NCBI GenBank assembly: GCA_905618925.1
Contig: CAJQTG010000008.1
Coordinates: 1-64,000 of the forward strand
Direction: 5' to 3'
DNA length: 64,000 nt
Origin: an uncultured Candidatus Thioglobus sp.
GTDB taxonomy: Bacteria > Pseudomonadota > Gammaproteobacteria > PS1 > Pseudothioglobaceae
The notes under the pieces were generated by a model that made no database searches, had not been told where the DNA came from, and saw nothing but the letters and a program-made list of their open reading frames with translations. Below are positions 9,233-18,559 of this stretch, in pieces (position 1 is the stretch's first letter; the number at the start of each line of letters is the position of its first letter). Both the position numbers and the translations under genes were made by a program.

Positions 9233-9866
9233 TATGACTTTAAATATCACTGAGATCTTCTACTCGCTTCAAGGGGAGGCAAGAGAGGTAGGAATTCCAA
9301 CTGTGTTTGTGCGCCTTACAGGCTGCCCATTAAGATGCAATTATTGTGACACTGCGTATGCATTCAAAGGCAATAACCCTTTATCAATTGAGCAAATATT
9401 ATCTGAGATTACAAAATATAAAACTCACTATGTATGCGTTACGGGCGGAGAGCCAATGGCGCAAAGTAATTGCCTTTATTTGCTAAATACTTTGATAGAA
9501 AAAGGATACAAGGTGTCAATGGAAACAAGTGGCAGTATTGATATTTCAAAGGTAAATAACAATGTATCTATTGTGATGGATCTTAAAACGCCTTCATCCA
9601 CTGAGCAACACCAAAATAGATATGAAAATATTCCGCTCTTAGAAAATAAAGATCAACTCAAGTTTGTTATCGCTTCAAGGTCAGATTTTGACTGGTGTTG
9701 CAGTATTTTAGAGGACCATGAGATTTTATCAGATATCCTTTTTTCACCTGTTTATGAAAGCTTAAGGCCAGCAGAATTAGCAGATTGGATTTTAGAAAAA
9801 CAACTTAATGTTCGCCTACAGGTTCAATTACACAAGATTCTTTGGGGCGACGAAAAAGGAAAATAG
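9216..9866 (+). CDS. queE: 7-carboxy-7-deazaguanine synthase
   Basis: 216 residues. Radical SAM enzyme that contracts 6-carboxytetrahydropterin to 7-carboxy-7-deazaguanine in the queuosine pathway. Opening '[12 protein letters not shown]' is the family signature; the cluster cysteines are C37, C41 and C44 in CPLRCNYC, and the SAM-contacting 'VTGGEPM' follows near 76-82. The first ATG overlaps uvrB by 17 bp; an alternative ATG at 9234, just past the uvrB stop, gives a product starting six residues later and is equally plausible, as neither has a strong ribosome-binding site. queH, a later pathway step, is at 42.9 kb. Confidence 0.93.
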   Translation: MDNLNNMTLNITEIFYSLQGEAREVGIPTVFVRLTGCPLRCNYCDTAYAFKGNNPLSIEQILSEITKYKTHYVCVTGGEPMAQSNCLYLLNTLIEKGYKVSMETSGSIDISKVNNNVSIVMDLKTPSSTEQHQNRYENIPLLENKDQLKFVIASRSDFDWCCSILEDHEILSDILFSPVYESLRPAELADWILEKQLNVRLQVQLHKILWGDEKGK

Positions 9867-9931
9867 TTAATCTTAAAAGTTAACTACTAGTCCTAAAAAT
9901 CTCTAGTCTAGAAGTAAAAATTATTATATTT

Positions 9932-11479
9932 TTACGTTGAGATAGTTCCTTCAATTCTAGCCTTTGCCTTGTCAATAGCGACATGATAGTGAGGGTCTTC
10001 AAGTACGTTGACTTCTACTAAATGTTTCGCTGTTTTAAGCAGTAATCTACACTCTTCACTAAGATGAACTAAATGAAGCGTTTTTCCTGCTTTTTGGTAA
10101 CGATCAGCAAGCTTATCTATTGCTTCAATAGCAGAGTGATCAATTACTCTTGAGTCTTCAAAATCTATAAAGACATTTTCAGGGTCTTCTTTGGGGCTAA
10201 AGATCGCATGAAAAGTATTAATTGAGGCAAAAAATAGTGCACCATGGAGTTTGTATGTCTTTTTTCCATCTGATTCATTTTCTTCAATGGATTGTATTTT
10301 TCCAGCAGACTCCCAGGCATATGATAGCGCTGACATAATAACGCCTGTGATAACAGCAAGTGCTAAGTTATCTGTTAGTACGGTTATTACTGCAACGGCT
10401 ATTCCAACAGTAATATCAGGCATTGGAACCTTGCCAAATAATTGGAATGAGCCCCACTCAAAGGTACCAATTACGACCATCATCATGACGCCAATTAGAA
10501 CGGCAACTGGAATCATTTCTATGTATTTAGATAGATAGAGTATAAAAAATAGTAATACCACAGACGCCACTATTCCAGAGAGTCTGCCTCTTCCTCCAGA
10601 TTTAATATTAATCAGACTTTGCCCAACCATTGCGCAGCCACCCATTCCGCCAAAAAGACCTGTAACAGTATTAGCAACTCCTTGTCCAATACATTCACGG
10701 TTTGGTTGGCCGGTAGTTTCTGTTAAATCATCAATTAAGTTCAGCGTTAATAAGCTTTCAATAAGACCGACTAGCGCCATAATCATTGCATAAGGAAAGA
10801 TAATTTTAAGCATCTCAAAATCAATTGGCACATCAGGCAAATGGAATGGAGGAAATACGCCGCCAATAGGCGAAATATCTCCAACTGTCCTTGTATCAAG
10901 TCCTAAAAATAAAACGGCTACTGTTCCAATTACAATTGCAACTAGTGTTGATGGAACTGCACGAGTTAATCTTGGTAAAAAGTGAATAATAGCCATTGTA
11001 ATTGCAACAATTAATAGCATTAACATTAAAGGGGTTCCGGTAATCCACTCGCCGCCAACTTGAAATTGTTTTACTTGTGCTAAAAAGATGACAATTGCTA
11101 GGCCATTTACAAAGCCTAAAAAAACTGGATGTGGAACAAGTCGTATAAATTTACCCATTTTAAATAGACCAAATACAATTTGGATGAGCCCAGTTAATAC
11201 AACTGCTGCAAATAGATACTCTACTCCATGAATGGCGACTAAGGTTCCAATGACAACTGCAATTGCTCCTGTAGCGCCAGAGATCATTCCAGGTCTTCCA
11301 CCTATGATTGATGTAACCAGTCCAATAGTAAAAGCAGCATAAAGACCAACTAATGGGTTTAATCCTGCCAAAAGGGCAAATGCAACAGCTTCAGGGACCA
11401 ACGCTAATGCGACTGTTAGGCCTGATAAGATATCGTTTTTTGCGTTACTGGGAACGCGCTTATGAATGAGCTTAAACAT
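9932..11479 (-). CDS. SulP-family anion transporter with STAS domain
   Basis: 515 residues. About 11-14 membrane segments carry the SulP signature '[17 protein letters not shown]' near residues 24-40 and the conserved '[26 protein letters not shown]' loop near 278-303. A cytoplasmic STAS domain covers roughly residues 410-500, with '[13 protein letters not shown]' matching the anti-sigma-antagonist-type loop. Family members carry sulfate, bicarbonate or dicarboxylates; the version here resembles bacterial SulP proteins often called sulfate permeases, but bicarbonate uptake (BicA-like) is an equally reasonable role in a marine cell. Convergent with queE; 25 bp downstream of aroC on the same strand, so possibly co-transcribed. 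Confidence 0.9.
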   Translation of the reverse strand: MFKLIHKRVPSNAKNDILSGLTVALALVPEAVAFALLAGLNPLVGLYAAFTIGLVTSIIGGRPGMISGATGAIAVVIGTLVAIHGVEYLFAAVVLTGLIQIVFGLFKMGKFIRLVPHPVFLGFVNGLAIVIFLAQVKQFQVGGEWITGTPLMLMLLIVAITMAIIHFLPRLTRAVPSTLVAIVIGTVAVLFLGLDTRTVGDISPIGGVFPPFHLPDVPIDFEMLKIIFPYAMIMALVGLIESLLTLNLIDDLTETTGQPNRECIGQGVANTVTGLFGGMGGCAMVGQSLINIKSGGRGRLSGIVASVVLLFFILYLSKYIEMIPVAVLIGVMMMVVIGTFEWGSFQLFGKVPMPDITVGIAVAVITVLTDNLALAVITGVIMSALSYAWESAGKIQSIEENESDGKKTYKLHGALFFASINTFHAIFSPKEDPENVFIDFEDSRVIDHSAIEAIDKLADRYQKAGKTLHLVHLSEECRLLLKTAKHLVEVNVLEDPHYHVAIDKAKARIEGTIST

Positions 11480-11504
11480 TATTTCCTTTTAGGTTGTCTT
11501 GTAA

Positions 11505-12605
11505 CTAGGGCTTTTCAGCAGGTATAGACGGTGTGATTGATGATACATCAGCATTTTGAGCGCGATGTCTAAGTGCGTGATCCATTAATGTAATTGCTAG
11601 CATTGCTTCTGCTATAGGGGTAGCCCTAATACCGACGCAAGGATCATGTCTGCCAGTGGTACTAATTTCTGTAGCTTTACCTTTTTTATCAATGCTATCA
11701 GTAGGAAGCCTTATGCTAGAAGTTGGCTTTAATGCGATAGAAATTAAAAGATCTTGACCAGAGCTGATACCACCAAGTACCCCCCCAGAGTTATTTGAAG
11801 TAAATCCTTCGGGAGTAATTGGATCTCTATGAAGAGATCCTTTTTGATTAACAACACCAAATCCAGCGCCAATTTCAATGCCTTTTACAGCGTTAATACT
11901 CATCATTGCGTGGGCAATATCAGCGTCAAGTCTATCAAAGATCGGCTCGCCAAGTCCTGTAATCATGTTGCTTGCTACGATGTTGATTCTTGCACCAATC
12001 GAATCCCCTGACTTTCTGAGGTTATCCATATAGTCTTCTAGCTCATTTACTTTGTGAGAATCAGGACAAAAGAAAGGGTTGTTATGAACTTCCTTCCAGT
12101 CAAAGCTTTCAAAAGAAATTGGCCCTAGTTGGGCTAAATAGCCACGAATTTCAATGCCATATTTTTCTTTTAAATATTTTTTAGCAATACCACCAGCTGC
12201 TACTCTTATTGCAGTTTCTCTAGCAGAAGAGCGACCACCACCACGGTAATCTCTAATTCCATATTTTTGTTGATAAGTAAAATCTGCATGACCAGGTCTA
12301 AAAGAGTTTGCAATTTTCGTGTAGTCTCTTGGTCTTTGGTCGGTATTTTCAATCAGAAGGGCAATAGGAGTTCCAGTAGTAATACCTTCGAAAGTGCCTG
12401 AAACTATTTTAATTGTATCTGACTCTCTTCTTTGAGTGGTGTGCCTTGAGCTTCCTGGCTTTCTAAGATCTAGATCACCTTGTAGATCTTCTTCTTTAAG
12501 TTTCATTCCAGGAGGACAGCCATCTACAATACCAACAAGAGCATCACCATGACTTTCGCCAGCGGTAGTTAATGTAAAGAGTTTTCCAAATGAATTGCCT
12601 GACAT
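11505..12605 (-). CDS. aroC: Chorismate synthase
   Basis: 366 residues, standard length. Converts 5-enolpyruvylshikimate-3-phosphate to chorismate with reduced FMN, the last common step of aromatic amino acid synthesis. The opening '[15 protein letters not shown]' motif (His of the active site), '[28 protein letters not shown]' and the C-terminal '[17 protein letters not shown]' are all intact. It is upstream of sulP by 25 bp. aroE, an earlier step of the same pathway, is at 24.5 kb in a different operon. Confidence 0.97.
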   Translation of the reverse strand: MSGNSFGKLFTLTTAGESHGDALVGIVDGCPPGMKLKEEDLQGDLDLRKPGSSRHTTQRRESDTIKIVSGTFEGITTGTPIALLIENTDQRPRDYTKIANSFRPGHADFTYQQKYGIRDYRGGGRSSARETAIRVAAGGIAKKYLKEKYGIEIRGYLAQLGPISFESFDWKEVHNNPFFCPDSHKVNELEDYMDNLRKSGDSIGARINIVASNMITGLGEPIFDRLDADIAHAMMSINAVKGIEIGAGFGVVNQKGSLHRDPITPEGFTSNNSGGVLGGISSGQDLLISIALKPTSSIRLPTDSIDKKGKATEISTTGRHDPCVGIRATPIAEAMLAITLMDHALRHRAQNADVSSITPSIPAEKP

Positions 12606-12732
12606 TGTCTATTAATGAACGTGACTTAGATGGCGCATATTATACCAGTGACAGCTAATATTTCGAATAAGATTAATTCAGAGGATAGATGAAGAGGTTC
12701 TTTTAAAAAGTTTTACTAACTATTAAATAGTT

Positions 12733-13371
12733 TTATTTAAAAAAGTCATCAAAGTAAAAGTAATTAACTCCAGGCTTGCTATCAACTTTTGAAACCATAG
12801 TTTTAGCAAGTGATTCTGCTTTAACGCTTCTATATTTGCTTGCAGAGCCAGTTAGAAAGAGGTCCATAAACTTAGCAAACTTTATTGCAATTTTTTCAGC
12901 AAGCCTTTTTTCAGGTCGCTCCCCAACTAAGAAACTAGGCCTAAATATATTCACTGTTGAAAAGCCAAGCTCTTGAACAGCTTCTTCAAGTTCACCCTTT
13001 GTTTTCAAATAAAAATTTTTTGAAGAGCTGTTTGCGCCTATAGAAGAAATAAGACTCAGTGTTTCAGCGCCTGATTCTTTAGCTTTTTTTGCAATACTAA
13101 CGCAGTAATCTATATCAACTTTTCTAAAATTCTCTTTACTCCCAGCAGCTTTGATTGTTGTGCCAAGGCAAATAAATACATTATTGCAAGAGGGGAGAGA
13201 GCCATTTTTTTGAAATGCATCAAAATCAATAATCATTTCTGTAATTTCGGGGGGAAGGTTAGGAATCGATATACGAGTTAGAGCTATTGCACTCTGTTTT
13301 TGCTTAGAAAGCACTTCAATCACGTTTCCGCCTATAAGCCCTGTAGAACCAGCAATAATTGAAGTAGTCAC
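12733..13371 (-). CDS. NAD(P)-binding Rossmann protein (NmrA/HTATIP2-like)
   Basis: 212 residues of an atypical short-chain dehydrogenase: the cofactor motif is 'GSTGLIGG' (8-15), followed by 'CLGTT' near 68 and 'SSIGANSSSKNFYLKTKGELE' (about 108-128), where a Tyr-x-x-x-Lys pair (YLKTK) is in the active-site position; 'RPSFLVGER' follows, as in HTATIP2/TIP30-like and YbjT-like proteins. The start codon is GTG. Role unknown: such proteins are redox sensors, epimerase-like enzymes or respiratory-complex assembly factors. It precedes a small exported protein gene on the same strand, in reverse order, with 37 bp between. Confidence 0.75.
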   Translation of the reverse strand: MTTSIIAGSTGLIGGNVIEVLSKQKQSAIALTRISIPNLPPEITEMIIDFDAFQKNGSLPSCNNVFICLGTTIKAAGSKENFRKVDIDYCVSIAKKAKESGAETLSLISSIGANSSSKNFYLKTKGELEEAVQELGFSTVNIFRPSFLVGERPEKRLAEKIAIKFAKFMDLFLTGSASKYRSVKAESLAKTMVSKVDSKPGVNYFYFDDFFK

Positions 13372-13408
13372 TATAAGAAGTATTTAAAGATTAGTTTAAA
13401 AGTAATAA

Positions 13409-13837
13409 TTATGGCAAAACTATTTCAATATTATCCATATCCTTGTCAACATCAATTTTCATTTTGTCAAATTTAGGCGCACCCATTCCACTAAATTGAT
13501 AAAAGCCTGCTGGCTCTTTAGGGATAAAGAAAAAGAAATCCAATTTTCCATTGCCATTTTCATCTTCAAATGAAGCTAATGCATAAGGACCTGTAGGAAC
13601 TTCCATGCTCCAAACAACATCACAAGAACCACTTTTGCTCGGCTCATAAATATTTTCTTGACTATGATTCATGCCTTTCCATCCTGACTCTTCATAAATA
13701 AGCACATGGACTGCATTTTTAGTTGAACATCCAGTAACGGTGCCACTAATTGTATGCAAGTTATCATCTGCCAAAGCCTGCATAGCAAAAAAAGAGAAAA
13801 ATATAGTAAATAATTTAAAATTCATATTCATATTCAT
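13409..13837 (-). CDS. Exported DUF2141-domain protein
   Basis: About 140 residues. A cleavable signal peptide ('FKLFTIFFSFFAMQALA', cut before Asp-Asp-Asn) is followed by a small beta-sandwich with 'GTVTGCSTKNAVHVLIYEE', 'PTGPYALASFEDENGNGKLDFFFFIPKEPAGF' and 'FSGMGAPKFDKMKIDVD', the hallmark pattern of DUF2141 proteins (Asp-Glu-Asn-Gly-Asn-Gly-Lys-Leu loop). The location is periplasmic; function unknown. Four candidate starts lie in a hexanucleotide repeat: TTG at 13843 and ATGs at 13837, 13831 and 13825, all in frame. I chose the first ATG. Confidence 0.8.
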   Translation of the reverse strand: MNMNMNFKLFTIFFSFFAMQALADDNLHTISGTVTGCSTKNAVHVLIYEESGWKGMNHSQENIYEPSKSGSCDVVWSMEVPTGPYALASFEDENGNGKLDFFFFIPKEPAGFYQFSGMGAPKFDKMKIDVDKDMDNIEIVLP

Positions 13838-13842
13838 ATTCA
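13821..13842 (-). repeat. Hexanucleotide microsatellite at a start codon
   Basis: Three and two-thirds copies of a 6-bp unit (ATGAAT on the minus strand) form the first codons of the DUF2141 gene. Because the unit is two codons long, changes in copy number would alter the number of in-frame Met-Asn pairs without shifting the frame. Confidence 0.8.
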
Positions 13843-13964
13843 AGTTTAAATCAAAAATAAAGATGTCAGTTTAGACAATAGTGTTGAGATTTTAGTGAAT
13901 TTTTCGTGAGTTTTATATGAAAATTTAAATTTACTTTTGCCAAGCTACCAGTCTTGCTTGATCA

Positions 13965-14792
13965 TTAGAAGTCATAATCAAAAAAATCAACCACTGAATC
14001 CAATCCACTATAGTTTATAACTATGTCACATGTCTTTTGTAATACTGGTTTTGCTTGATAGGCAACTGATATGCCAGCAATTTTCATCATTTCTAGATCA
14101 TTAGCGCCATCACCAATTGCAATGACTTGCTCTGTTTTCAGTTGATAAAGATCACAAAGCTCATAAATATAAATAGCTTTTTCTTTGGCGTCAATAACTT
14201 TTCCTAGTACTTTTCCAGTAAGACAATTATTATCAATTTCCACATTATTAGCTTGAAAAGTATCGAGGCCAAGCTGATTCTTTAATCGCTCAGCAAAATA
14301 TACTAGACCACCTGAAACAACAGCTGATTTAATGCCTAGTGATTTGAAAAACTTAATAAGCTCAGGTACGCCTGGACTTAATTGAAGGTGATTGTTATAA
14401 ACAGCCTCAAACGAAGAGGTATTGACCCCACTGAGGATTGAGACTCTTTTTTTAAATGACTCTGTAAAATCTAAGTTACCCTGCATGGCCTGCTCTGTAA
14501 TTTCAGCTACTTCATTTGACATGCCAACTGCTTTAGCAATTTCATCAATTGTTTCAATTGTAATTAGAGTTGAATCCATATCACTAACTAAGAGCTTAAC
14601 TTCTGAAAAATTAAACACCTCACTTACAAGGTTTAGATCAACTTTATTTAGTTCTCTCAACTGATCAAGATTAAAGCTGTTACTAGTGTGAATTCTAAAA
14701 TGCCTTTTTCTTTGCTCTAGCTCTCCTTTAAGGCTTGTCGAAAGCTTTTGAGCTAAAGATAAATCCTGGCTATGAATAATGATAGTTTTCAT
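13965..14792 (-). CDS. serB: Phosphoserine phosphatase
   Basis: 275 residues. HAD-family phosphatase making L-serine from phosphoserine, the last step of the pathway whose first two enzymes (serA, serC) lie 180 bp away on the other strand. Motif I is 'DMDST' with nucleophile Asp71 and acid Asp73; motif II Ser/Gly in 'SAVVSGGLVYFAERL'; motif III/IV 'GDGANDLEMM' near 228-237. The N-terminal ~65 residues are a short, degenerate version of the ACT-like domain seen in SerB. Divergent from serC, so the whole serine pathway is clustered here with a shared 177-bp regulatory region. Confidence 0.95.
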   Translation of the reverse strand: MKTIIIHSQDLSLAQKLSTSLKGELEQRKRHFRIHTSNSFNLDQLRELNKVDLNLVSEVFNFSEVKLLVSDMDSTLITIETIDEIAKAVGMSNEVAEITEQAMQGNLDFTESFKKRVSILSGVNTSSFEAVYNNHLQLSPGVPELIKFFKSLGIKSAVVSGGLVYFAERLKNQLGLDTFQANNVEIDNNCLTGKVLGKVIDAKEKAIYIYELCDLYQLKTEQVIAIGDGANDLEMMKIAGISVAYQAKPVLQKTCDIVINYSGLDSVVDFFDYDF

Positions 14793-14931
14793 AAATAAAT
14801 TTGAGTTTATATATCAGCTTGTTACGTTTAATATTTTACAGTGTTAGGTGAGGATTATTTTAAAAATGATTCTTAAGTCCTTTATATTGTTACATTTTGA
14901 CACAAAGCCAAATGAAATAAAGCTTTTGGAT

Positions 14932-14940
14932 TGGTATAAT
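14932..14940 (+). promoter_or_regulatory. Extended -10 promoter of serC-serA
   Basis: TGG followed directly by TATAAT (14935-14940) forms a perfect extended -10 element, 29 bp before the serC start. A TTGACA-like sequence at 14896-14901 is too far upstream to pair with it, as expected for an extended -10 promoter that does not need a -35 box. Confidence 0.65.
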
Positions 14941-14969
14941 CTTTTTACCTAATAAACTAATTATCAGAT

Positions 14970-16049
14970 ATGACAAAAGTTTACAATTTTAGCGCTGGAC
15001 CATCAATGCTTCCTAGTTTAGTTCTTAAGCAGATTCAACAAGAGCTCATTGAGTATGGAAATTCGAAAGCCTCAGTCATGGAAATTTCGCATCGAGGCGC
15101 TGATTTTTTGGAGGCAGCTTATAAGTCTGAGAAGGATCTAAGGGATCTTTTAAGTATTCCTGATAACTACAAGGTGTTGTTTCTTCAGGGTGGGGCATCT
15201 GCACAATTTTCAATGATTCCAATAAACTTGTTAAGAGGAAAGTCAAAAGCAATTTATGCAAATACAGGTCACTGGTCGGTAAAGGCAATTGCTGAAGCAA
15301 AGCGTTATTGCGAAGTTAATATATGTACGGACAGCTCAGAAAATAATTTTACTGATATACAAGATTTTGAAAATTGGAATATTGATCCTGATGCAGCTTA
15401 TCTTCACTACACTCCAAATGAAACTATTGCGGGGTTAGAATTTGACTATATACCTGATGTTGATATGCCACTAGTGGCAGATATGTCCTCAACGATTCTT
15501 TCTCGAGAAATTGATGTTTCAAAATACGGCGTTATTTATGCGGGCGCTCAAAAAAATATTGGACCATCAGGGTTAACCATTGTTATTGTTAGGGAAGATT
15601 TGATTGGAAAAGTTGTTTCTGGCCAGCCAAAACTATTTGATTATTCAACTCAATCAAATAATGAATCTATGTTTAATACTCCTGCTACCTTTCCATGGTA
15701 TGCCGCTGGACGCGTTTTTGAGTGGCTTAAAGATCTGGGAGGTTTGAGCGCAATACAAAAAATAAATCATACAAAAGCGCAAACTCTTTATAAAGCAATT
15801 GATAACTCTAATTTTTATTCAAACCCAGTTTCAATCAAATACCGATCTTGGATGAATGTTCCATTTTTATTAGCAGATGACAGTCTTAATAGCTTATTTT
15901 TAGAACGTTCAAAAGAAGCAGGCTTGCTTGCACTTAAAGGACATAGAAGTGTTGGTGGAATGAGGGCAAGTATTTACAATGCAATGCCGCAAGAGGGTGT
16001 TGATGCTTTGGTAAGTTTTATGAATGATTTTGAAAAGGATTTTGGATGA
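14970..16049 (+). CDS. serC: Phosphoserine aminotransferase
   Basis: 359 residues, standard length. PLP enzyme converting 3-phosphohydroxypyruvate to phosphoserine. 'YNFSAGPSMLP' at the N-terminus, 'LFLQGGASAQFSMIP' (cofactor phosphate binding), 'HYTPNETIAGLEF', 'ADMSSTILSREIDVSKYGVIYAGAQKNIGPSG' with the PLP lysine near 193, and the C-terminal 'LKGHRSVGGMRASIYNAMP' are all family signatures. The stop overlaps the start of the downstream dehydrogenase by ATGA, so the two are translationally coupled. Confidence 0.97.
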   Translation: MTKVYNFSAGPSMLPSLVLKQIQQELIEYGNSKASVMEISHRGADFLEAAYKSEKDLRDLLSIPDNYKVLFLQGGASAQFSMIPINLLRGKSKAIYANTGHWSVKAIAEAKRYCEVNICTDSSENNFTDIQDFENWNIDPDAAYLHYTPNETIAGLEFDYIPDVDMPLVADMSSTILSREIDVSKYGVIYAGAQKNIGPSGLTIVIVREDLIGKVVSGQPKLFDYSTQSNNESMFNTPATFPWYAAGRVFEWLKDLGGLSAIQKINHTKAQTLYKAIDNSNFYSNPVSIKYRSWMNVPFLLADDSLNSLFLERSKEAGLLALKGHRSVGGMRASIYNAMPQEGVDALVSFMNDFEKDFG

Positions 16050-17206
16050 TTTATAAAGTTCAAGTGTTAAATAATATTTCAGTATTGGGCTTAAAAAAGT
16101 TTTCTAAAGAAGATTATGATATTTCTACTAATGACAATGACCCTGATGCCATTCTTGTTCGAAGTGCGAAAATGCATGACATAGAAATTGGTAAAAACCT
16201 TAAAGCTGTGGGACGTGCTGGAGCTGGGGTAAACAATATACCACTTGAAAAAATGAGTGACAAAGGGGTTGTTGTATTTAATACTCCAGGCGCAAACGCT
16301 AATGCAGTTAAGGAGCTTGTTATTTCTTCAATGCTGCTTGCAAGTCGTAATATTTGTCAGGCTTGGAGTTATGTAAACAACTTGCCCCTTGAGAACCTTA
16401 AGGCAACAGTAGAGGATGGTAAGAAGCAATACTCTGGTTCTGAATTACCAGGAAAGACGCTTGGAATTGTAGGTCTAGGTGCTATAGGTGTTGAAATTGC
16501 AAATGCAGCTAGTATGCTTGGTATGGATGTTATTGGCTTTGACCCATCAATTACCAAGAAGAATGCTTGGAAAATTTCTTCTGAAGTGGAAGATGCGCTC
16601 ACTATAGAAGAATTATTTTCTAAGAGTGATTTTGTTTCTTTTCACGTTCCGTTAATTGATGCAACTAAAAACTTATTAAATGCAAAACGTATTGCTTTAT
16701 TGTCTGAAGGATCTGTAATTATTAATTTATCGAGAGATGGGATTGTTGATGAAGATGAGTTAATAAAAGCACTTGACTCTGGCAAAGTAAAGTATTACGT
16801 AACTGATTTTCCAATCAATGACAAAAAAAATCATGAAAGAGTTATTGCGCTTCCTCATCTTGGAGCTTCTACATCGGAGGCTGAAGATAACTGTGCGGTT
16901 ATGATAGCTAAGCAAATTAAAGATTATCTTGAAAATGGAAATATTGTTAATTCAGTAAACTTTCCTGACGCCAGAATGCCAAGAGCAGGCGAAGAGCGTC
17001 TTGCCATTACCCATAAAAATATACCCAATATGGTTGGTCAAATCTCAACTGCTATAGCTGAAGAAGGTGCTAATATTCTTGATATGATTAACAAATCTAG
17101 AAATGATGTCGCCTACACACTAATTGATCTTGAAAATGAAATATCCAATACGGTGATTGAAGATATAAAACGAGTAGAGGGTATTTTGACAGTCAGAGTT
17201 CTTTAA
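16046..17206 (+). CDS. serA: D-3-phosphoglycerate dehydrogenase
   Basis: 386 residues. Oxidises 3-phosphoglycerate to 3-phosphohydroxypyruvate, first step of serine synthesis. A D-2-hydroxyacid dehydrogenase core with 'GRAGAGVNNIP', the Rossmann 'GIVGLGAIGVEIANAA', catalytic Arg in 'INLSRDGIVDEDEL' and His in 'ALPHLGASTSEAEDN', then a C-terminal ACT domain (about residues 318-386, 'NIPNMVGQISTAIAEEGANI') that usually senses serine. It is shorter than the 410-residue E. coli enzyme. Coupled to serC by a 4-bp overlap. Confidence 0.95.
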   Translation: MIYKVQVLNNISVLGLKKFSKEDYDISTNDNDPDAILVRSAKMHDIEIGKNLKAVGRAGAGVNNIPLEKMSDKGVVVFNTPGANANAVKELVISSMLLASRNICQAWSYVNNLPLENLKATVEDGKKQYSGSELPGKTLGIVGLGAIGVEIANAASMLGMDVIGFDPSITKKNAWKISSEVEDALTIEELFSKSDFVSFHVPLIDATKNLLNAKRIALLSEGSVIINLSRDGIVDEDELIKALDSGKVKYYVTDFPINDKKNHERVIALPHLGASTSEAEDNCAVMIAKQIKDYLENGNIVNSVNFPDARMPRAGEERLAITHKNIPNMVGQISTAIAEEGANILDMINKSRNDVAYTLIDLENEISNTVIEDIKRVEGILTVRVL

Positions 17207-17217
17207 GTAATCAAGTG

Positions 17218-17294
17218 TGGTGCCCTGGTCAAGATTCGAACTTGAGACCCCTCGCTTAGGAGGCGAGCGCTCTATCCAGCTGAGCTACCAAGGC
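17218..17294 (-). tRNA. tRNA-Arg (anticodon CCT)
   Basis: A complete 77-nt cloverleaf read on the minus strand: 7-bp acceptor (GCCTTGG with CCAGGGC, one G-T pair), D arm, 5-bp anticodon stem CTCGC/GCGAG with loop CTCCTAA giving anticodon CCT, T arm with TTCGAAT, discriminator A and an encoded CCA at 17218-17220. Reads AGG. It lies between the 3' ends of serA and the DsbA-like gene, on the same strand as the latter. Confidence 0.95.
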
Positions 17295-17328
17295 AGGGGT
17301 TATATTATTGCCACTTCTGAGTATTTAT

Positions 17329-17949
17329 TCAAGTAATTATTTGATTAATAATGTAATTAGATTTTAAGTAATCAATCTTTATTCTCTTAAGAAGATCTCC
17401 TTTGACTAAGACTAAGGATGGGAAGCCGCTGATTGGCATGGTTTTTATCATTTCAATTTGATTAAGAAGAAGTTTATTTACTTTAGTTGATTTTAGATCT
17501 GCCTTAAATGACTCTTTATTAAGTCCTATATCCTGAGCAATTTTAATTAATGTATCTTCATTTGAAGGATTTTGGGCATTTAGGTAATAAGCCTTTTGGA
17601 TTCCTTCAATCATTAAAACTTCAAAATTAGGATGCTGTTTTTTTGCAGAAATAACCGCCCTACAGGAGAGATATGTTGAGCGCCTAGGTTCGTTTAAAGT
17701 CCAAAAGTCAAAATTAAATTCAGTGCCAGGGATAGACTTTTGAATTTTTATCCAATTATCTTGAACATATTTTTGAGTTTCTAAAGGCATTGGTAAATTG
17801 CTATCAGGAGCAAGACCACCTAATATGTAGCCAACATTTAAATGACTTGGTAATACTCTTAAAACTTTTAGCCATGTTGGCCGAAATGCCCAACACCAAG
17901 AGCACATTGGGTCATGAATATAATATAAAGTATTATTAACTAGTTTCAA
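17329..17949 (-). CDS. DsbA-family thioredoxin-like protein (FrnE-like)
   Basis: 206 residues with a thioredoxin fold carrying a large helical insertion. The redox motif is C16-S-W-C19 in 'HDPMCSWCWAFRPTW', typical of the FrnE/HCCA-isomerase branch of DsbA rather than the CPHC of true DsbA. The cis-Pro loop is 'MPISGFPSLVLV' near 167-178. No signal peptide is visible, so it is probably cytoplasmic, and could be an oxidoreductase or a dithiol-stress protein. The best start I can see is TTG (no ATG in frame upstream), immediately divergent from and overlapping the leader of the glycine-zipper gene. Confidence 0.8.
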   Translation of the reverse strand: MKLVNNTLYYIHDPMCSWCWAFRPTWLKVLRVLPSHLNVGYILGGLAPDSNLPMPLETQKYVQDNWIKIQKSIPGTEFNFDFWTLNEPRRSTYLSCRAVISAKKQHPNFEVLMIEGIQKAYYLNAQNPSNEDTLIKIAQDIGLNKESFKADLKSTKVNKLLLNQIEMIKTMPISGFPSLVLVKGDLLKRIKIDYLKSNYIINQIIT

Positions 17950-18011
17950 TGATATTACTAAAAAAGTATATAATTTACATTATAGGGGTTAAACATTATT
18001 GGAGCATACTT

Positions 18012-18530
18012 ATGCGAGCTATCTTAAAAAATTCACTCATTTCTTTACTTTTACTTTCGTCTCAATTGTCTTTTGCAGGAAGCTTTGTAGACTCTGCTAC
18101 TGTAATATCAGTTGAGAAGGTATACATGCAATATAGAGTCGAAAAACCTTATCAAGAATGCTATATTCAAGAAACCGTTCAAAATAACGGAGATGGAAGC
18201 GCAACCAATGAATTGTTTGGTGCTGTTCTTGGAGGTGCTATTGGTAATAAACTTGGTAAAGGTGATGGTAATGATGCCATGACTCTTTTTGGGGCTCTTA
18301 TGGGCGCGTCGATAGCAAATGATGCGGAAAAGAAAGCCAATCAAAATGGTAAAATAATAATTAGCCAAGAAGTCTGCGAAACAAAAGTTAGTCAGGTGAT
18401 TGAAAAAAGATTAAGTCATTATTTGGTTACTGTTGACTATGAAGGCCGTGATATTTCGTTCAAAAGCAAAAGAAGGCCCTCTAAAGATGTTATCAAAGTT
18501 GAGGTAATAATTGAAGGGCTTGGTGATTAA
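18012..18530 (+). CDS. Exported glycine-zipper (17-kDa-antigen-like) protein
   Basis: About 172 residues. I use the ATG at 18012 because a GGAG ribosome-binding site is 7 nt upstream and the product then begins with a clean signal peptide ('MRAILKNSLISLLLLSSQLSFA', cut near residue 22). The mature part has 'ELFGAVLGGAIGNKLGKGDGNDAMTLFGALMGASIAND', a glycine-zipper 2TM domain that inserts in membranes, flanked by two Cys-containing strands (Cys at 'QECY', 'QEVCETK') probably joined by a disulfide. Envelope protein of unknown role. Neighbouring DsbA-like gene is divergent. Confidence 0.8.
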   Translation: MRAILKNSLISLLLLSSQLSFAGSFVDSATVISVEKVYMQYRVEKPYQECYIQETVQNNGDGSATNELFGAVLGGAIGNKLGKGDGNDAMTLFGALMGASIANDAEKKANQNGKIIISQEVCETKVSQVIEKRLSHYLVTVDYEGRDISFKSKRRPSKDVIKVEVIIEGLGD

Positions 18531-18559
18531 TATCTAAGGTACTTGTTTTTTAATTTACC

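Noticed and set aside
9905..9932. Terminator between the convergent queE and sulP genes
   Set aside because: The only stem is seven A-T pairs without any G-C and the loop is AT-rich; not enough to call.
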